Shown: positions 21,558 to 32,243 of the stretch, piece by piece
Layout: each line of letters opens with the position of its first letter
How positions within the stretch are numbered: position 1 is the first letter of the stretch
Assembly: GCA_009829735.1 (NCBI GenBank)
Contig: CM020619.1
Span: 13,259,777-13,323,776 of the forward strand
DNA length: 64,000 nt
Reading direction: 5' to 3'
Origin: Pyropia yezoensis
Taxonomy: Eukaryota; Rhodophyta; Bangiophyceae; Bangiales; Bangiaceae
The notes under the pieces: generated by a model
The model's database searches: none
Seen by the model: only the letters and a program-made list of their open reading frames with translations
What the model was told of the DNA's origin: nothing
Made by a program: the position numbers and the translations under genes

Positions 21558-23339
21558 GGTCACGGTCAACGGAGGACAAGACAGGAGGTCCCGCCGCGCT
21601 GGCGGTGGAGGCCTCTCGTGTCACCACAACGATCCGTGCTGTGTGCGTGGTTGTGGGCAGCGCCGCACCGTCACGGTGTTGGGTGACAGCCGCCGGTCAA
21701 CGGGGCCACACGTCGCTCCACCGCCAGCCGTTGCCTGCCAGCTGGCGTCCTGCAGGACCACTGCGAAGCAGCCCGCCCCTGGGGGTACCGGCACTGTATC
21801 CCGTGGAGCCAGCCTCTTCTTCTTCCCCACCCGCACGGGACCGGGTGGGGAGCCTCGGTACGCAATCACAAAGGGGCGGCGCCTGGGGTGTCAATGGCCA
21901 TGGCCGGCCTCCGCAGATCAGCTCTTATCCCCCCCCCCCCCGCACCCGCCACGTCGCCGCCTGCGGCCGTCATGACCCCACCGCCGGTCCCCACCCCCCG
22001 GCCGCCCTCACCACAGGGTCATTGCGCGGTATGAGGGTTGGGAGGGGGGGCCAGCGGCCGCCGCCTGGCCGGCGACGCGCCGCGCCCCTCTCCCCCAACC
22101 GCCTCCCCGGATGCCCCTTACCACCGCCTCGTCGGCCGCCACCCTCTCCCCTCGCCTGTCGCGCCGCGGCCTCAACACCCTGGGGGGCACACAGCGGCCG
22201 CTGCTGCGGAAGACGGGCGCGGGGGGTGGCGCGCCGGCGCCACCGTGCGGTCCCTGTCGGTGACGGGGCGGCGGCGGCGGTGCCGTCGCGTGGCCTCCCG
22301 CGCGCGGCGCGCCCCTCTTCCCCTGCTCATCTCTACTCAAACACCGGGTGGTGCCACCACCGCTGCAGTGGTGGTGGTGGTGGTGGTGGTGGTAGTGCGG
22401 CCGTTGGCGGGCGACCGCGGGCGGTGCGTGTGGTCGCGGTGATTGGGGAGCGGGGGATGGCGGTCGACGCCCCGCCGCTGTCGCTACACGGGAGGGCTCC
22501 GAGCCGCCACACGCAGGCGGCATGAAGTGGCGGGTAGTGCCTGCCTGCCCGACCTTCCCACCCTGTCCTTGGGGCCACCCCCTTCTCACCTATCCTCTCC
22601 CTCCCCTCCGCGACCCATTTTCGACACTAAATGGAGTACGGCGGCTCCCGCAAGTTGGTAGGGGGGTCCTCGCGGGGAGGAGGGCGGGGGGGAGAAAGTC
22701 TGTGGTGGGAGGGGCGGTGGGGGGTGCCATCAGCCGCCGCCGTGGAGCGCGTCCAGGCCGCAGTGACGACGAGGCGGCGGGGACGGCCGCGGCGGAGATG
22801 GAGATCCGCGGGCGGCTGCCGACGGGGCAGGTGGCGCCGCGTGAGGTGGCGGCCGCCGCCAGACGTTGGCGAGCGGTCTCTCATTCAGGGGTCGCTGACA
22901 GGCCGGCGGGGGTGAGGCGATTGTGGCGTCCTGGGGAGAGGATGGGGGCCACGACATCGGAGCCCGCTTGGAGGGGCTGTTGGGGAGGTCAAGCAAAGGA
23001 ACCAGGCGGGGTGCGTGTCGCACACCGCTGACGCTGTTGGATGCCGGCCGACGGATGACAGTCGCATTGGCAGGCCATTTATCTACCAAACCTGAGAAAT
23101 TCTATTGTACTTTGCGCGCGCTCCTGGTTCAGTGAAAAGAGCGCTGTCAGTGGCGACCAACCGCGAAATACTTCCACCACGTGGTAGCGTTCAGCAGAAC
23201 AGGATAGAGGAGCCACCTCCTTCGCCAGCTTTGCTCTGCGCACGCCGACTCCTCGTCGGTCCCCCCTCCCACCAAAGCACCGCGACCGCCACCCCTTTCC
23301 GGCTCCTCCCCCACCGCCCCCCACCTCCACGACCGGCTT

Positions 23340-24959
23340 TTGCGACTCCCCTTCTCTCTGACCGGCTTGTTTTTTTTTACCCTACGGGCCCTTCCTCCTC
23401 CACACTTCGGCGCTCCCGCTTCCCACCCCCCCCCCCCCCTTTCGTGTCTCACGCCTCTGGCCCGCCCCTCTCCCGGCGCCCCGTCGCCACCCCATGGCGC
23501 CCTCCCCCCCCCCCCCTGCCCCCCCGGCACCCCCCCCCACCTGCTCCCCCCCCCCCCCCCCCTCGCCGCTGCCGCCGCCGCCGCCGCCGCCGCCCGCTGG
23601 GCGACCGTCCTCTCCCTCTCCGCGGCGCTCCTCCACCCCGCAGCGGCGGCGCCGGCGCCCGCGGCCGGCGCCCCCCCCCCCGCGGCGCTCCCCCCCCACG
23701 CCGCCCTGGCGGTGCTGCACCTCCGCATCCTGGCGCTGGTGCAGACTCGCCAGCTGCGCGCCGCCGCGGCGGCGCTGCGCAGCCTGGGGGACCTCTCCCC
23801 CGCCACCACCCGCCACCGGTACGAGGCCCACCCGGCGGCCTACCCCCCCGCCCCGCCCCCGCCCCCGCACCCGCCGAGGCTGGCCGACGGCGGGCACCCC
23901 GGCTCCCCGCCGCCGTCCCCCCCCCCCCCACCCCCACGGGGGAGCTACGTCCCGTTTGCGCTGCGCGTCCTCGCCGTTGACATTTCCGCCCGCGCCCGCG
24001 AGGCCGGCGCCCTCCCCGCCGCCCGCACGCTGGGCGCCGAGGCTGCCGCCGCCGCCGCCGCCGCCGCCGCCGCGGGCGATGCCCCTGCCGCGGCACGGTG
24101 GGCGCGGCGGGCCGCGGTGGTGGGCGCGGCGGTGGCGGGCTACTGCCTGCGGGAGGGGCGGGTGGACGCGGCGCTCGACGCGGCCGCCGCGGTGGTGCGG
24201 GCGGGCGCGGCCGCGGGGGGGGCGGACGGCGGCGGTGGGGGGGTGGGCGGCCTCCGCCTGTACGCGCGGGTGTGCCTGCACGTGGGCGACGCGGCCGGCG
24301 CGCGGGCGGCGCTGGACGCGGCGGCGGCGCTGGACGCGGCGGCCGCAGAGGAGGCGGTGGCGACGCGCAAGGCCACGACGCACAGCGTCCGCCGGGGAGG
24401 GGCCCGGGGGGGGGGCGGAGCTGCTGGCGACGGCGGCTCGGACGGCGGCAGCGGCAGCGACGGCGACGGTGGCGGTGGCGGTGGCGGTGGCGGCGGCGGT
24501 GGCGGTGGCGGTGGCGGTGGCGGTGGCGGTGGCGGTGGCGGTGGCGGTGGCGGTGGCGGTGGCGGCGGCGGCGTCGACGACGATGGCGCCGACGCCGACG
24601 GCTGGGGCGCCCACCACGAGGGCCTCTACCTTGCCGCCGCCGGCGACTACCTCGCCGCGATGCGGGTGTGGGACGGGGTGGCGGCGCGCGACGGCGGCGG
24701 CGCCGCCGCGGCGGTGGCGGCGGCCAACAACGCGGCGGTGGCGGCGGTGCAGGGCGGGGAGGTGGGGGCGGCGGTGGCGCGGCTCGAGGGCGTCCTCGCC
24801 TCCCGGCCCGCCGACGCGCTGGACGAGGGGCTGGTCTTTAACCTGTGCACGCTCTACGACCTGGGGGGGGGGGGGGGGGGGGGGGGGAAGCGCGCCCTCA
24901 AGCGCGCGGTGGGGCGGCACGCACGGGAGGGCTTTCACCTCGACTCGGTGCTGCTGTGA
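23340..24959 (+). CDS. TRAPPC12-like TPR protein (TRAPP complex subunit)
   Basis: The C-terminal two thirds match the TRAPPC12/TTC15 layout: a helix LRILALVQTRQLRAAAAAL, a YEAHPAAYP...GSYVPFALRVL block that corresponds to the conserved YPGRxGSMVPFxxRIL region of the family, TPR helices, an AANNAAVAAVQGG helix and the diagnostic end LVFNLCTLYDL followed by a basic helix and a Cys/Ser-Val-Leu-Leu type terminus. TRAPPC12 tethers vesicles between ER and Golgi and also acts at kinetochores in animals. The insert of about 33 Gly (near residues 376-409) encoded by a GGTGGC array is unusual. The first in-frame ATG is at 23340, but another ATG at 23494 in a neighbouring frame followed by C runs could be the true start if a homopolymer length is wrong. 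The gene converges on the NVL gene, with about 370 bp between the stops. Confidence 0.78.
   Translation: MRLPFSLTGLFFFTLRALPPPHFGAPASHPPPPLSCLTPLARPSPGAPSPPHGALPPPPCPPGTPPHLLPPPPPLAAAAAAAAAARWATVLSLSAALLHPAAAAPAPAAGAPPPAALPPHAALAVLHLRILALVQTRQLRAAAAALRSLGDLSPATTRHRYEAHPAAYPPAPPPPPHPPRLADGGHPGSPPPSPPPPPPRGSYVPFALRVLAVDISARAREAGALPAARTLGAEAAAAAAAAAAAGDAPAAARWARRAAVVGAAVAGYCLREGRVDAALDAAAAVVRAGAAAGGADGGGGGVGGLRLYARVCLHVGDAAGARAALDAAAALDAAAAEEAVATRKATTHSVRRGGARGGGGAAGDGGSDGGSGSDGDGGGGGGGGGGGGGGGGGGGGGGGGGGGGGGGGGGGVDDDGADADGWGAHHEGLYLAAAGDYLAAMRVWDGVAARDGGGAAAAVAAANNAAVAAVQGGEVGAAVARLEGVLASRPADALDEGLVFNLCTLYDLGGGGGGGGKRALKRAVGRHAREGFHLDSVLL
24465..24567. repeat. (GGTGGC)n array inside the TRAPPC12-like gene
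   Basis: About sixteen units with occasional GGCGGC variants, all in frame and coding for glycine. Length polymorphism is likely. Confidence 0.85.
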
Positions 24960-25327
24960 GGGCGAGGGGCGTGGGGGGGGGGGGGGGGGAGACTGGATGG
25001 CCGGTGCCGCGTTGTGTCGGCGGCGGGCGCGGCCCCGCCGGTGCGTACGTACAGTACATGTAGGGGCAGGCGCTCTTCCCTCTGGCCGTGCCGCTCTCGC
25101 CTTCCCCCCCAACACGTGCTTGGGTCGCAGGGCATAAAGAACCGAGGCGCATAACCCTACCGCCGCCTCTCGTACAGTCCCGCCACCGGCGGCGCCGGTT
25201 CCAAGCGGGCGCAAGGCCACGACGTGGCCGCTGCGGGGGGTGGGGGCACCCCCCGGCGTGCTCCCTCTCCCCCCTCTCCCCTTCTTCCCCCCCCCCCCGA
25301 CCCCCCCCCCCCTTGCGCGGGGGGCCC

Positions 25328-28311
25328 CTACCCCCCCCCCCCCGCCGCGGGGGCGTCGTCCCCCCCCCCCCCCCCCCCACCCCCCCCTGGGTCGGTCAGT
25401 ACCGGCGCGGGCACCCCCGGCCGGCGCCCGCCGCGCAGCTGCCGCGCCAGCCGCTCGTACACGCGCGCGTCCCTGGCCGACACGGACGGGAAGACGCGGG
25501 AGAGGGCGTCGTCAAAGTGCCGCCCGCACACGCGGAGCGTCGATGCGGCGGCGGCCGCCGCCGCCGCCGCCTCTGCCGCCGTCCCGACGGCACCCGCCCC
25601 GGTAGCGGCTGGGGGGCTGGTAACAGGGGTGATGGCGGCGGCGGCGGCGGCGGCGGCGGAAGCAGGGCTGGTGGGGGGTCCCGCCGCCGCCGGGGCGTCG
25701 CCGACCGCCGCTTCGCGGAGGACGCCCAGCGCAGCCTCCCGCACGAGCGCGCCCAGGTCGGCGCCGCTAAACCGCTCTGCCCGCGCGTCCGCGGCGATGG
25801 CCACCACGTCCACATCGTCGCCCAGCGGCGTCTGGCGGGTGAGGGTGGCGAGCACCGCCGCCCGGCTGGCCGCGTCGGGCAGCGGCACGTAGAGGAGCTT
25901 GTCCAGCCGGCCCGGCCGGAGCATGGCCGGGTCAATCATGTCGGGCCGGTTGGTCGCGGCGACCACGTACACCGCCCGGCGGTCGTCGACACCGTCGAGT
26001 TCAGTGAGGAGCTGGTTGACCACCCGCTCCGTGGCGCCGCTGGAGCCGCCCCCACCCCCCCCGCCGCCGCCCCCCCCCGGCTCCCCCCCACCACGCCGGG
26101 GGGCGAGCGCGTCGAGCTCATCAAAAAACACCACGCACGGCGCCGACGCGCGGGCGCGCGCAAACAGCCGCCGGACGGCGCGCTCGCTCTCCCCCACCCA
26201 CTTGTTGAGGAGCTCCGGCCCCTTGACGCTGATAAAGTTGGCGCCGCTCTCCGCGGCCACCGCCTTGGCCAGCAGCGTCTTGCCACAGCCGGGGGGCCCG
26301 TACAGCAGCACCCCCGCAGGGACGGTCAGGCCGAGCGCCGCGTACGCAGCGGGGTAGCGAAGCGGCGCCACAACGGCGGCAGTGAGGTCGGCGCGGACCG
26401 AAGCGAGGGCGCCCACGTCCGCCCACGTGACGGCGGGGGCGGTGGCAAAGCCCTCCCGGAGGGCCGACGGCTGCACCAGCCGCAGGGCGGCGGTAAAGTC
26501 AGCGGTGGTAACGGCGAGGCGGGACAGCTCGGCGGGGGTAAAGCGGTCGCCCGCGTGGAGGAGGGGGGGGGGGGGGGGGGGGCGGGGGATGCTTTGGAAG
26601 GGGGGGGCGGGGGGGTGCCGGCTGTGCCGTCGCCCATCACCGCGTCGGCAGCGGCGGCCTCGTCGGCCATGACTGTATCAGCCACAGCGTCGGCGGCAGC
26701 GGCAGCGGCAGCGGCAGCGGCGGCAACGGCATCGGCGGCAGCAGTGGGCGCCCCCCGCCTCCCCGCCCGCCCACCCGTAATCCGGCGGATGGCCACTGTC
26801 CCAGCGGTCGACACCAGGCTGGCCAGGTCGGCCCCCACGTAGCCGCCGGTGCGCTCGGCGAGGGCGCCCACGTCCAGCGCCCCGTCGAGGCGCATGCCGC
26901 GGCAGAGGCGCGAGAGGATGGCCGCCCTCGCGGGCGCGTCGGGGGCGCCCACCTCGAGCTCCCGGTCAAAGCGGCCGGCGCGGCGCAGGGCGGGGTCCAG
27001 CACCTCGGGCCGGTTGGTCGCGCCCAGCACAATGACCGTGCGGTTACGGGGGGGGGAGGAGGGGGGCGCGGCGGGGGGGGCGGGTGGGAGGTGTTCGCCC
27101 CCAGAGGGGGTGGTGCCCCCGGTGGCGGTGACGACCGAAACCGTGTCCCCGCCACCACCACCGCCACCACCACCGCCGCCGTCGCCGCCGTCGCCGCCAC
27201 CCGAGTCGCCACCGCCTCCTTCCACCTCATCACCACCCTCCCCGCCCCCCCCCACCACCCCCCCCGCCGCGTTGGCGTCCATACAGCTGATCAGCTGCGA
27301 CACAATCCGCCGCTCCATCTCCTTGGCCGCCCCCGAGCGGCTCCCCCCAATCGCGTCCACCTCGTCAATAAACACCACCGCCGGCGCCGCGGCGGCGGCC
27401 TCTGCAAACAGCGCCCGCAGCCGCCGCTCACTATCCCCCGACACGCCCGACACAACCTCCGTGGCGGCGAGGCGGAAAAAGGGGAGGCCCAGCTCCCCCG
27501 CCAGCGCCGTAGCGAGGAGCGTCTTGCCACACCCGGGGGGCCCGTGGAGGAGCACCCCCCGGGGGGGGGGGACGCCCAGGTGGCCGTACAGCTCGGGGTG
27601 GGTGAGGGGGAGGGCGACCAGCTCGGTGAGGGCGGCAAGGTGCGCGTCGACGCCGCCCACGTCAGCGAGGCGGGCGGTCGGGCGGGGGACCCGGTACGTG
27701 GGGGGGCCCGACGTGGCCGTCGCGCCGCCACCCCCGCCGCCGCCGCCGCCATCGCCGTCGGGGGGCACGTCTCCCCGTGGGCGTTTCTTCTTGCGACGGC
27801 CGCCGGGGGTGGCGCGGCCGCCGCCCCCGCCCGCATCGCGCGCGGTGGAGGGAGGGGGTGGGGGCGCCGCAGACGCCCCCCCCGCCCCCCCTCCTCCACG
27901 GGGGGCCACCAGCTCGTTGAGCGCGTTGGCACTCCCAGCGGGCGCCATCCCCACCCCCCCCCGCCCCCCGGCAGCGTCCGCGCCGTCCGCACCGCCCGAC
28001 CCGTCCTCCTCGCTGGAGCCCCCCCCCTCCCCCCCGTTTCCGTGAAGCGCCGCTGCCACCGCCGCGCCCGCCGCGCCCGCCGCTGCCGCAACGTCGGCCG
28101 CATCGGCCGCGTCGGCGGCGGCGGCGGCGAGCGCACGGCGCCCGAGGAGCGCCCGCGACGCGGCGGGCAGGCGGCGGACGTCGGGGAGGGCGGCGGCGAG
28201 CGCCGCTGCCGCGCCGTCCGCGTCGGTGGGGGAGAGGGTGCCCCCGCGGAGGGCGGCGCCGACAATGGCCGCCGCCCGGCGGTCGCGGGCGCCCAGGTGG
28301 ATGTGCCGCAT
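25328..28311 (-). CDS. NVL/Rix7-type nucleolar tandem AAA ATPase
   Basis: Two AAA modules in order. D1 has Walker A GPPGCGKT (residues 257-264 from the ATG at 28311), Walker [12 protein letters not shown] and the second region of homology with [20 protein letters not shown]2 has [18 protein letters not shown], the NQLLTELDG stretch and [18 protein letters not shown], then a C-terminal block ending [15 protein letters not shown] that matches the NVL tail. A basic cluster RKKKRPRG at about 175 is a probable nuclear signal. NVL proteins remodel pre-60S ribosomal particles. The linker between D1 and D2 changes frame in a run of 20 C (26561-26582); on both sides the protein continues as expected, so a homopolymer error is the simplest reading. 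Gly-rich inserts in D1 and D2, coded by GGT/GGC and G runs, are longer than usual. The gene ends at 25328, convergent with the TRAPPC12-like gene. Confidence 0.85.
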
Positions 28312-29160
28312 CCGGGCGGTGAGGGGGGCGGGGGGGGGGGGGGAGGGACGGGAGTGGGGGGAAGGAAGGGAGAGGGCGGGGGGGGAGTTGGTGGAGAGAG
28401 GGGGTTTGGGGGTAGCCGAAGAGGGAAGGAGGGATGTCGCGGGTGTGGGATGGTTTCCTGGACAACTGGGCGTCTGGCTGCCGCACCAGAGGTGAGGGCC
28501 CTAGCTAGGGGGATGGAAAAGAGACGTCTCCAAGGTGGGGGCGTGGACGCCGGCGGCGCAGAAGAAGTGGCCTGCAACAAGTCATCGAAACGAACACCGA
28601 AAATTGAGCGCTGTGTTCGTTTCGAAAGCTTGGAAGTGATGATCACTTCCAGCGCGCAAAAAATAATTACGTTCCAAAGAAATCGAATACTCCAATTTTT
28701 TCCAGGGATGCACGCGCAGCACCAGGATGGAAGCCTGCTCATCGTCCGTACATAGGTACCTACTCCCAAGTGTGCGGCGGCTATGGTAAATATACGAAGC
28801 AGTGTCCCAACACCCCCGTGTGAAAGTAAAGAGGGCTCGAGAGAAGCGTACGCTGTTGCATTCAAAGACGCTACAGACCGACGCTTCACTTTCCGACACC
28901 CTATCTATCTACACCCTATCTATACACCCATCTATCTAGAGACCTTGACTCGTGAACGCTTTCTTCGGTCCGCTTCTTGCAGCTCAGCTCGTAACATACG
29001 CAAAACGCGACCTTCTCGCGTGAAGAAGACGCAGACGTCTCTCTCCCTGTCTCCGTTTGACCATGTTTGGCACCCATAAAGTCGATGCATCGAATTAAAT
29101 ACAATGAACCATAGCAGCCATAGCAGGACTGGCGCTGCGCGACGGTCCGTCGCTCACGAG
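28312..29160. other. Spacer of lower GC with two strong hairpins
   Basis: No gene is visible. Inverted repeats sit at 28586-28624 (perfect 12-bp arms cgaaacgaacac/gtgttcgtttcg, 15-nt loop) and 28632-28650 (9-bp arms ggaagtgat/atcacttcc around one base). Short ctat repeats follow at about 28901-28945. The first 250 bp probably hold the NVL promoter. Confidence 0.5.
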
Positions 29161-29164
29161 GACG

Positions 29165-29420
29165 CCGTCACTTGTGCCACCACTGCTGTCGCTGACACCG
29201 CAGACCTCCTCGCCGCCGCCCTGGCCGAAGACCCTCCAACTCTGGTGCTAGCACGCGCCAAGTACGGTGGGGGGTAGGTGCGGCGCTAAAGAACACGACT
29301 GTCGAGACTGCTAGGGCCTCTAGCTCTGAGGCCTGTACCGCCACGCCGAGCGTCGCAGCCGACCCATCGCCGCCTTCCGCACCGTCCTGGGCGACAAAAA
29401 GTTCAGAAGCGAGAGTGCCA
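29165..29420 (+). pseudogene. Decayed copy of the Cys-rich sequence found at 57140-57380
   Basis: This stretch matches the reverse complement of about 57150-57380 over some 230 bp. The plus frame codes CGAKEHDCRDC and then meets a stop where the other copy continues to a second Cys pair. It is therefore a relic. It lies beside the ankyrin-like fragment, as the other copy does once the right contig is turned round. Confidence 0.6.
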
Positions 29421-29429
29421 GGGTTCCCC

Positions 29430-30299
29430 AGGATGGCCAGCCCCGGGCTGGCCCGCACCTCCATCGACGCACGGACTGCACGCACCGCGGCGGCGGCCGA
29501 TGTGAGGATGCGGGCCATGCCCCCGCCGTCCCGCCGCGCGTCCCAGTCGGGGAAGTGGTTGGAGCGGCCGCCGCACGCCCGCGCCAGCCGCAGGGCGGTG
29601 GCAACCCCCGCCGCCGCGGCGGGCCCCCCCGCATGCGCACCACCGGCGGGCGCCAGCACCACGTCCACCGACACGCCCGCGGCGGCGAGCGACCGGCCGA
29701 CTGCCGTGGCGGCGGGGTGGCCTCGCTGGACAGGGGCGGGGGGTGCGGGCCGGCGTCGCGAAGCGGGGCGTGCGGCGTCAGGTGTGGCCGCCTGGGGGGG
29801 CCGGTCGCGCCTGCTGCGGCCGCCGCTACCACAGCCGCCGCCCACGGCCACTGCACCCCACCGGGGGTCCCCCAGTCGGCGGCGCCCGTCGCGGCAATGA
29901 GAAAGTCCTTGCCCCCTCCGCACCCCCCCGCCGCTGCCGCTCCCCCTGCCGCTGCCGCTGCCGCCGCCGCCGCTGCCGCCGCCGCCGCCACTTTGGTTTG
30001 TCGCAAGCAGCAGAGGCTTGTAGCGGTCAGCATCCTGCGCGGTGGCGGCCGTACGAACACCCACGAGCAAGGTCATCATGATATTGAGGAGCCACCAATC
30101 GGTGGTGGTGTGTAGAGCTGTCGGGCAGGCGGCATCGACTGTGCCGGTCTGCACGCCCGCCGCCAGCAACGTAGCCACCACAAGCGCGTCTCCACCGCCC
30201 TTAGCTGCCTCGAAAGAGTGACGCCATGTTAGCAGACCGTACAGCCTCACCGTCACGCGTCAAAAAGACCAGCTTCACCGAGCAACCCCAAGAGCCGCC
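29430..30299 (-). pseudogene. Ankyrin-like gene, 3' part, cut by the type-2 retroelement
   Basis: The minus strand codes for degenerate ankyrin repeats: ALVVATLLAAGVQTGTVDA, then PTALHTTTDWWLLNIMMTLLVG and AQDADRYKPLLLAT. A Gly/Ser-rich stretch and further Ala-rich sequence in changed frames follow. The TPLH-type turn and the helix-loop positions fit, but several key residues are off and the frame changes at least twice, so I call it a pseudogene. The type-2 LTR begins at 30300; the matching 5' part is the exon at 58353-58901, with the same 5-bp duplication at both junctions. A candidate intron with a CTAAC branch site (minus strand, about 30210) lies just inside the junction. Confidence 0.5.
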
Positions 30300-30705
30300 T
30301 GTGGAATAAGTGCTGACCAATAAAAGGATATGGGACCGACCGACGCCCGGAAGGCAAAGAGACAGCTATTACCGTAAAGGCAAAGAAGACAATCCTTTAG
30401 CTCTCAGACGTTCGATGGGGAGCAAGCCGGCCGAGCGGCGGCGGCGAGCCCCCACGTCGCAGATAAGGGCGAAATAACATGCTGGTCGAGCGACCGAGCG
30501 GAGGCCAGGCGGCCGATCGCTACGAGCATGGCAATCAACATAAAAGATCCTTCCAAGGCAAGGACAGATAAACAATACAAAACAAAAGTAGTCCCCCAAA
30601 GGGCGAGCCTCAAGTGGGCCCGTACCGACAAGGTTGGGGCCACCAGTCAGGGGGGCTACTAGCCAAACAATACCGGAATTCGGTACAAAGGGCGGGTATG
30701 CTACA
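30300..30705 (-). mobile_element. Type-2 LTR, 3' LTR (406 bp)
   Basis: It begins tgtggaat and ends atgctaca on the plus strand, i.e. TGT...ACA termini on the element strand, and is about 98% identical by eye to 58902-59307. It is flanked on the host side by ccgcc (30295-30299), the complement of the ggcgg before the other copy. Confidence 0.92.
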
Positions 30706-32243
30706 CACCCCCGTTGCAAGCTTCGAGCCGTCCCGGCGAGATCCGGTCGGGTGCAAGCTTGCTGCCGGTTGTGCCCTGTGTGGGCGGGGAAGCTCCGGGC
30801 GCGGCCTCCAGCAAGCGTGCCGGGGTCGCCGCAGCACCGGTTGGTGCTTCCAGAAGCTTCGGTTCAGTGTGGCCGTGGTGTGGCCCACTGCTTGCCTCGC
30901 GCCGGTCGCGGAGCGGCGTGCCACGTAACATAGTGCGGTGCACTACGTGGAAATGGACCAGGTTGTTGAGCCGCGGCCAGTTGGCCTCCCGGTGATAGCC
31001 TGATGGGCGGGTGTGGTCGCTGGCCTGTTGGCAATCGATCTCGTGTTCACCTGTCGGCGTGTTGGGCCGTTGTTGACGTGCAGGCCGTGTGGTCGGCCCG
31101 TGTTGACTCGGCGGAGTACCGCGTGGTGCTCGGGTCACGGCCGGTTGGCCCTCCCGTGCGTTGGCTCGACGCGCGGGTGCACGGGCGTGTGGTCGCTGAC
31201 CAGTCGGCCATGGTCCGACACGTTTGCCAGTCGGCACCTTGAGCTGTTGCTTGAGTGCGGGTAGCGCCGTTGTGCTACGGCCGGGGAGGTTCGAGGTTGA
31301 CGGCCAGTTGGCCACGTTCCTACACATCGCCTGTTGGCATGATCCAGCCATAGGTTACGAGGTGACGGGTGGCCAAGCGGCAAGGGCGACCAAGGGGCAA
31401 GGGCGGCCAAGGGGCAAGGGCGGCCAAGGCGCAAGGGCGGCCAAGGCGGGCGGCCAAGCGGCAAGGGCGACCAAGAGGCAAGGGCGGCCAAGGCGGGCGG
31501 CCAAGCGGCAAGGGCGAGCAAGAGGCAAGGGCGGCCAAGGTGCGCGTCCAAGCGGCAAGGACGACCAAGGGGCAAGGGCGGCCAAGGTGGGCGCGAGGTT
31601 GCCGGCCAGTCGGCCACGTCCCCACGCTTCGCCTGTTGGCATTGTATCAGTCGTAGACTCCTTTGCGCGTTGACGGGCGGCCAAGGCGGCACAGAGAGCA
31701 TATGGCAAGGTCGGTGTGGGTGGTTGCCCACGGCCCTCGCGGGTGTGGCGGGCAAGGTTGTTCCGGTGGCGGCCCGTGGTGTGGCCGGAGCTCCGATGAG
31801 TGCGTGGAGGCCGCTCGGCCGGTAGTGGGTCACAATCGTAGCCCACGGTAGACCAACATGGTCGATGGTCGGTAGACCAAGACGATACTCGCATCACGTC
31901 GCCAGTGTAAGCGTGCTTTGTGGACCATGATGGTCAAACGACCTTGTCCGCGACCCTCAAAGAGGTCGTTCCGCAAAAGATGCGACGACGCCGGAGGTCG
32001 CGAAGAAGACGCCGAGCTTGGTGCCTCTTGTGCACCGACGTCACGGTGAGGACGGTAGTCCCGTCGACGAAGACGACGGTGACGTCGACGGGTTCGAACC
32101 CGGGATCTTCAGGTTAAAATTTGTACGCGATGCCAAGTAGGCAACAACGTCAGTAATAACAGTTGCGAGAGTTTGAGCAACCATGTTCATCAGGCTCAGC
32201 CCAGATGGCGGTGCGTTGAGACAGGTGCCACTTGGCTAGCCCG
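30706..32243 (-). mobile_element. Type-2 element 3' non-coding region with minisatellite
   Basis: Between the end of pol and the 3' LTR. No convincing ORF is present on either strand, unlike the same region of type 1. A G/C-rich array (31370-31600) and two imperfect direct repeats of about 60 bp around it (31289-31350 and 31590-31650) occupy the middle. A weak purine tract (aacgggggtg on the element strand) adjoins the LTR. Confidence 0.55.
31370..31600. repeat. Minisatellite, core gggcaagggcggccaag
   Basis: About fifteen imperfect units of 12-18 bp. All frames stay open through it, which accounts for the repetitive translations on both strands. Confidence 0.85.

Larger units (their letters stand above)
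19454..23339. other. GC-rich spacer with microsatellites, no gene recognised
   Basis: Long frames are open on both strands but translate to Arg/Pro/Gly low complexity. Notable items are several G runs of 15 or more, (GGT)11 at 20309-20341, a TGG repeat at about 22368-22394, and a perfect 11-bp inverted repeat at 21534-21557. The last 300 bp, which are less GC-rich, are the likely promoter region of the TRAPPC12-like gene. Confidence 0.45.

Noticed and set aside
31370-31600. Repeat array considered as a CRISPR-like array
   Set aside because: Units are directly tandem and imperfect with no unique spacers, and the genome is eukaryotic.
32080-32110. tRNA-like B box (gggttcgaaccc)
   Set aside because: The motif is a palindrome in a GC-rich leader; no acceptor stem, D-arm or anticodon arm fits on either strand.
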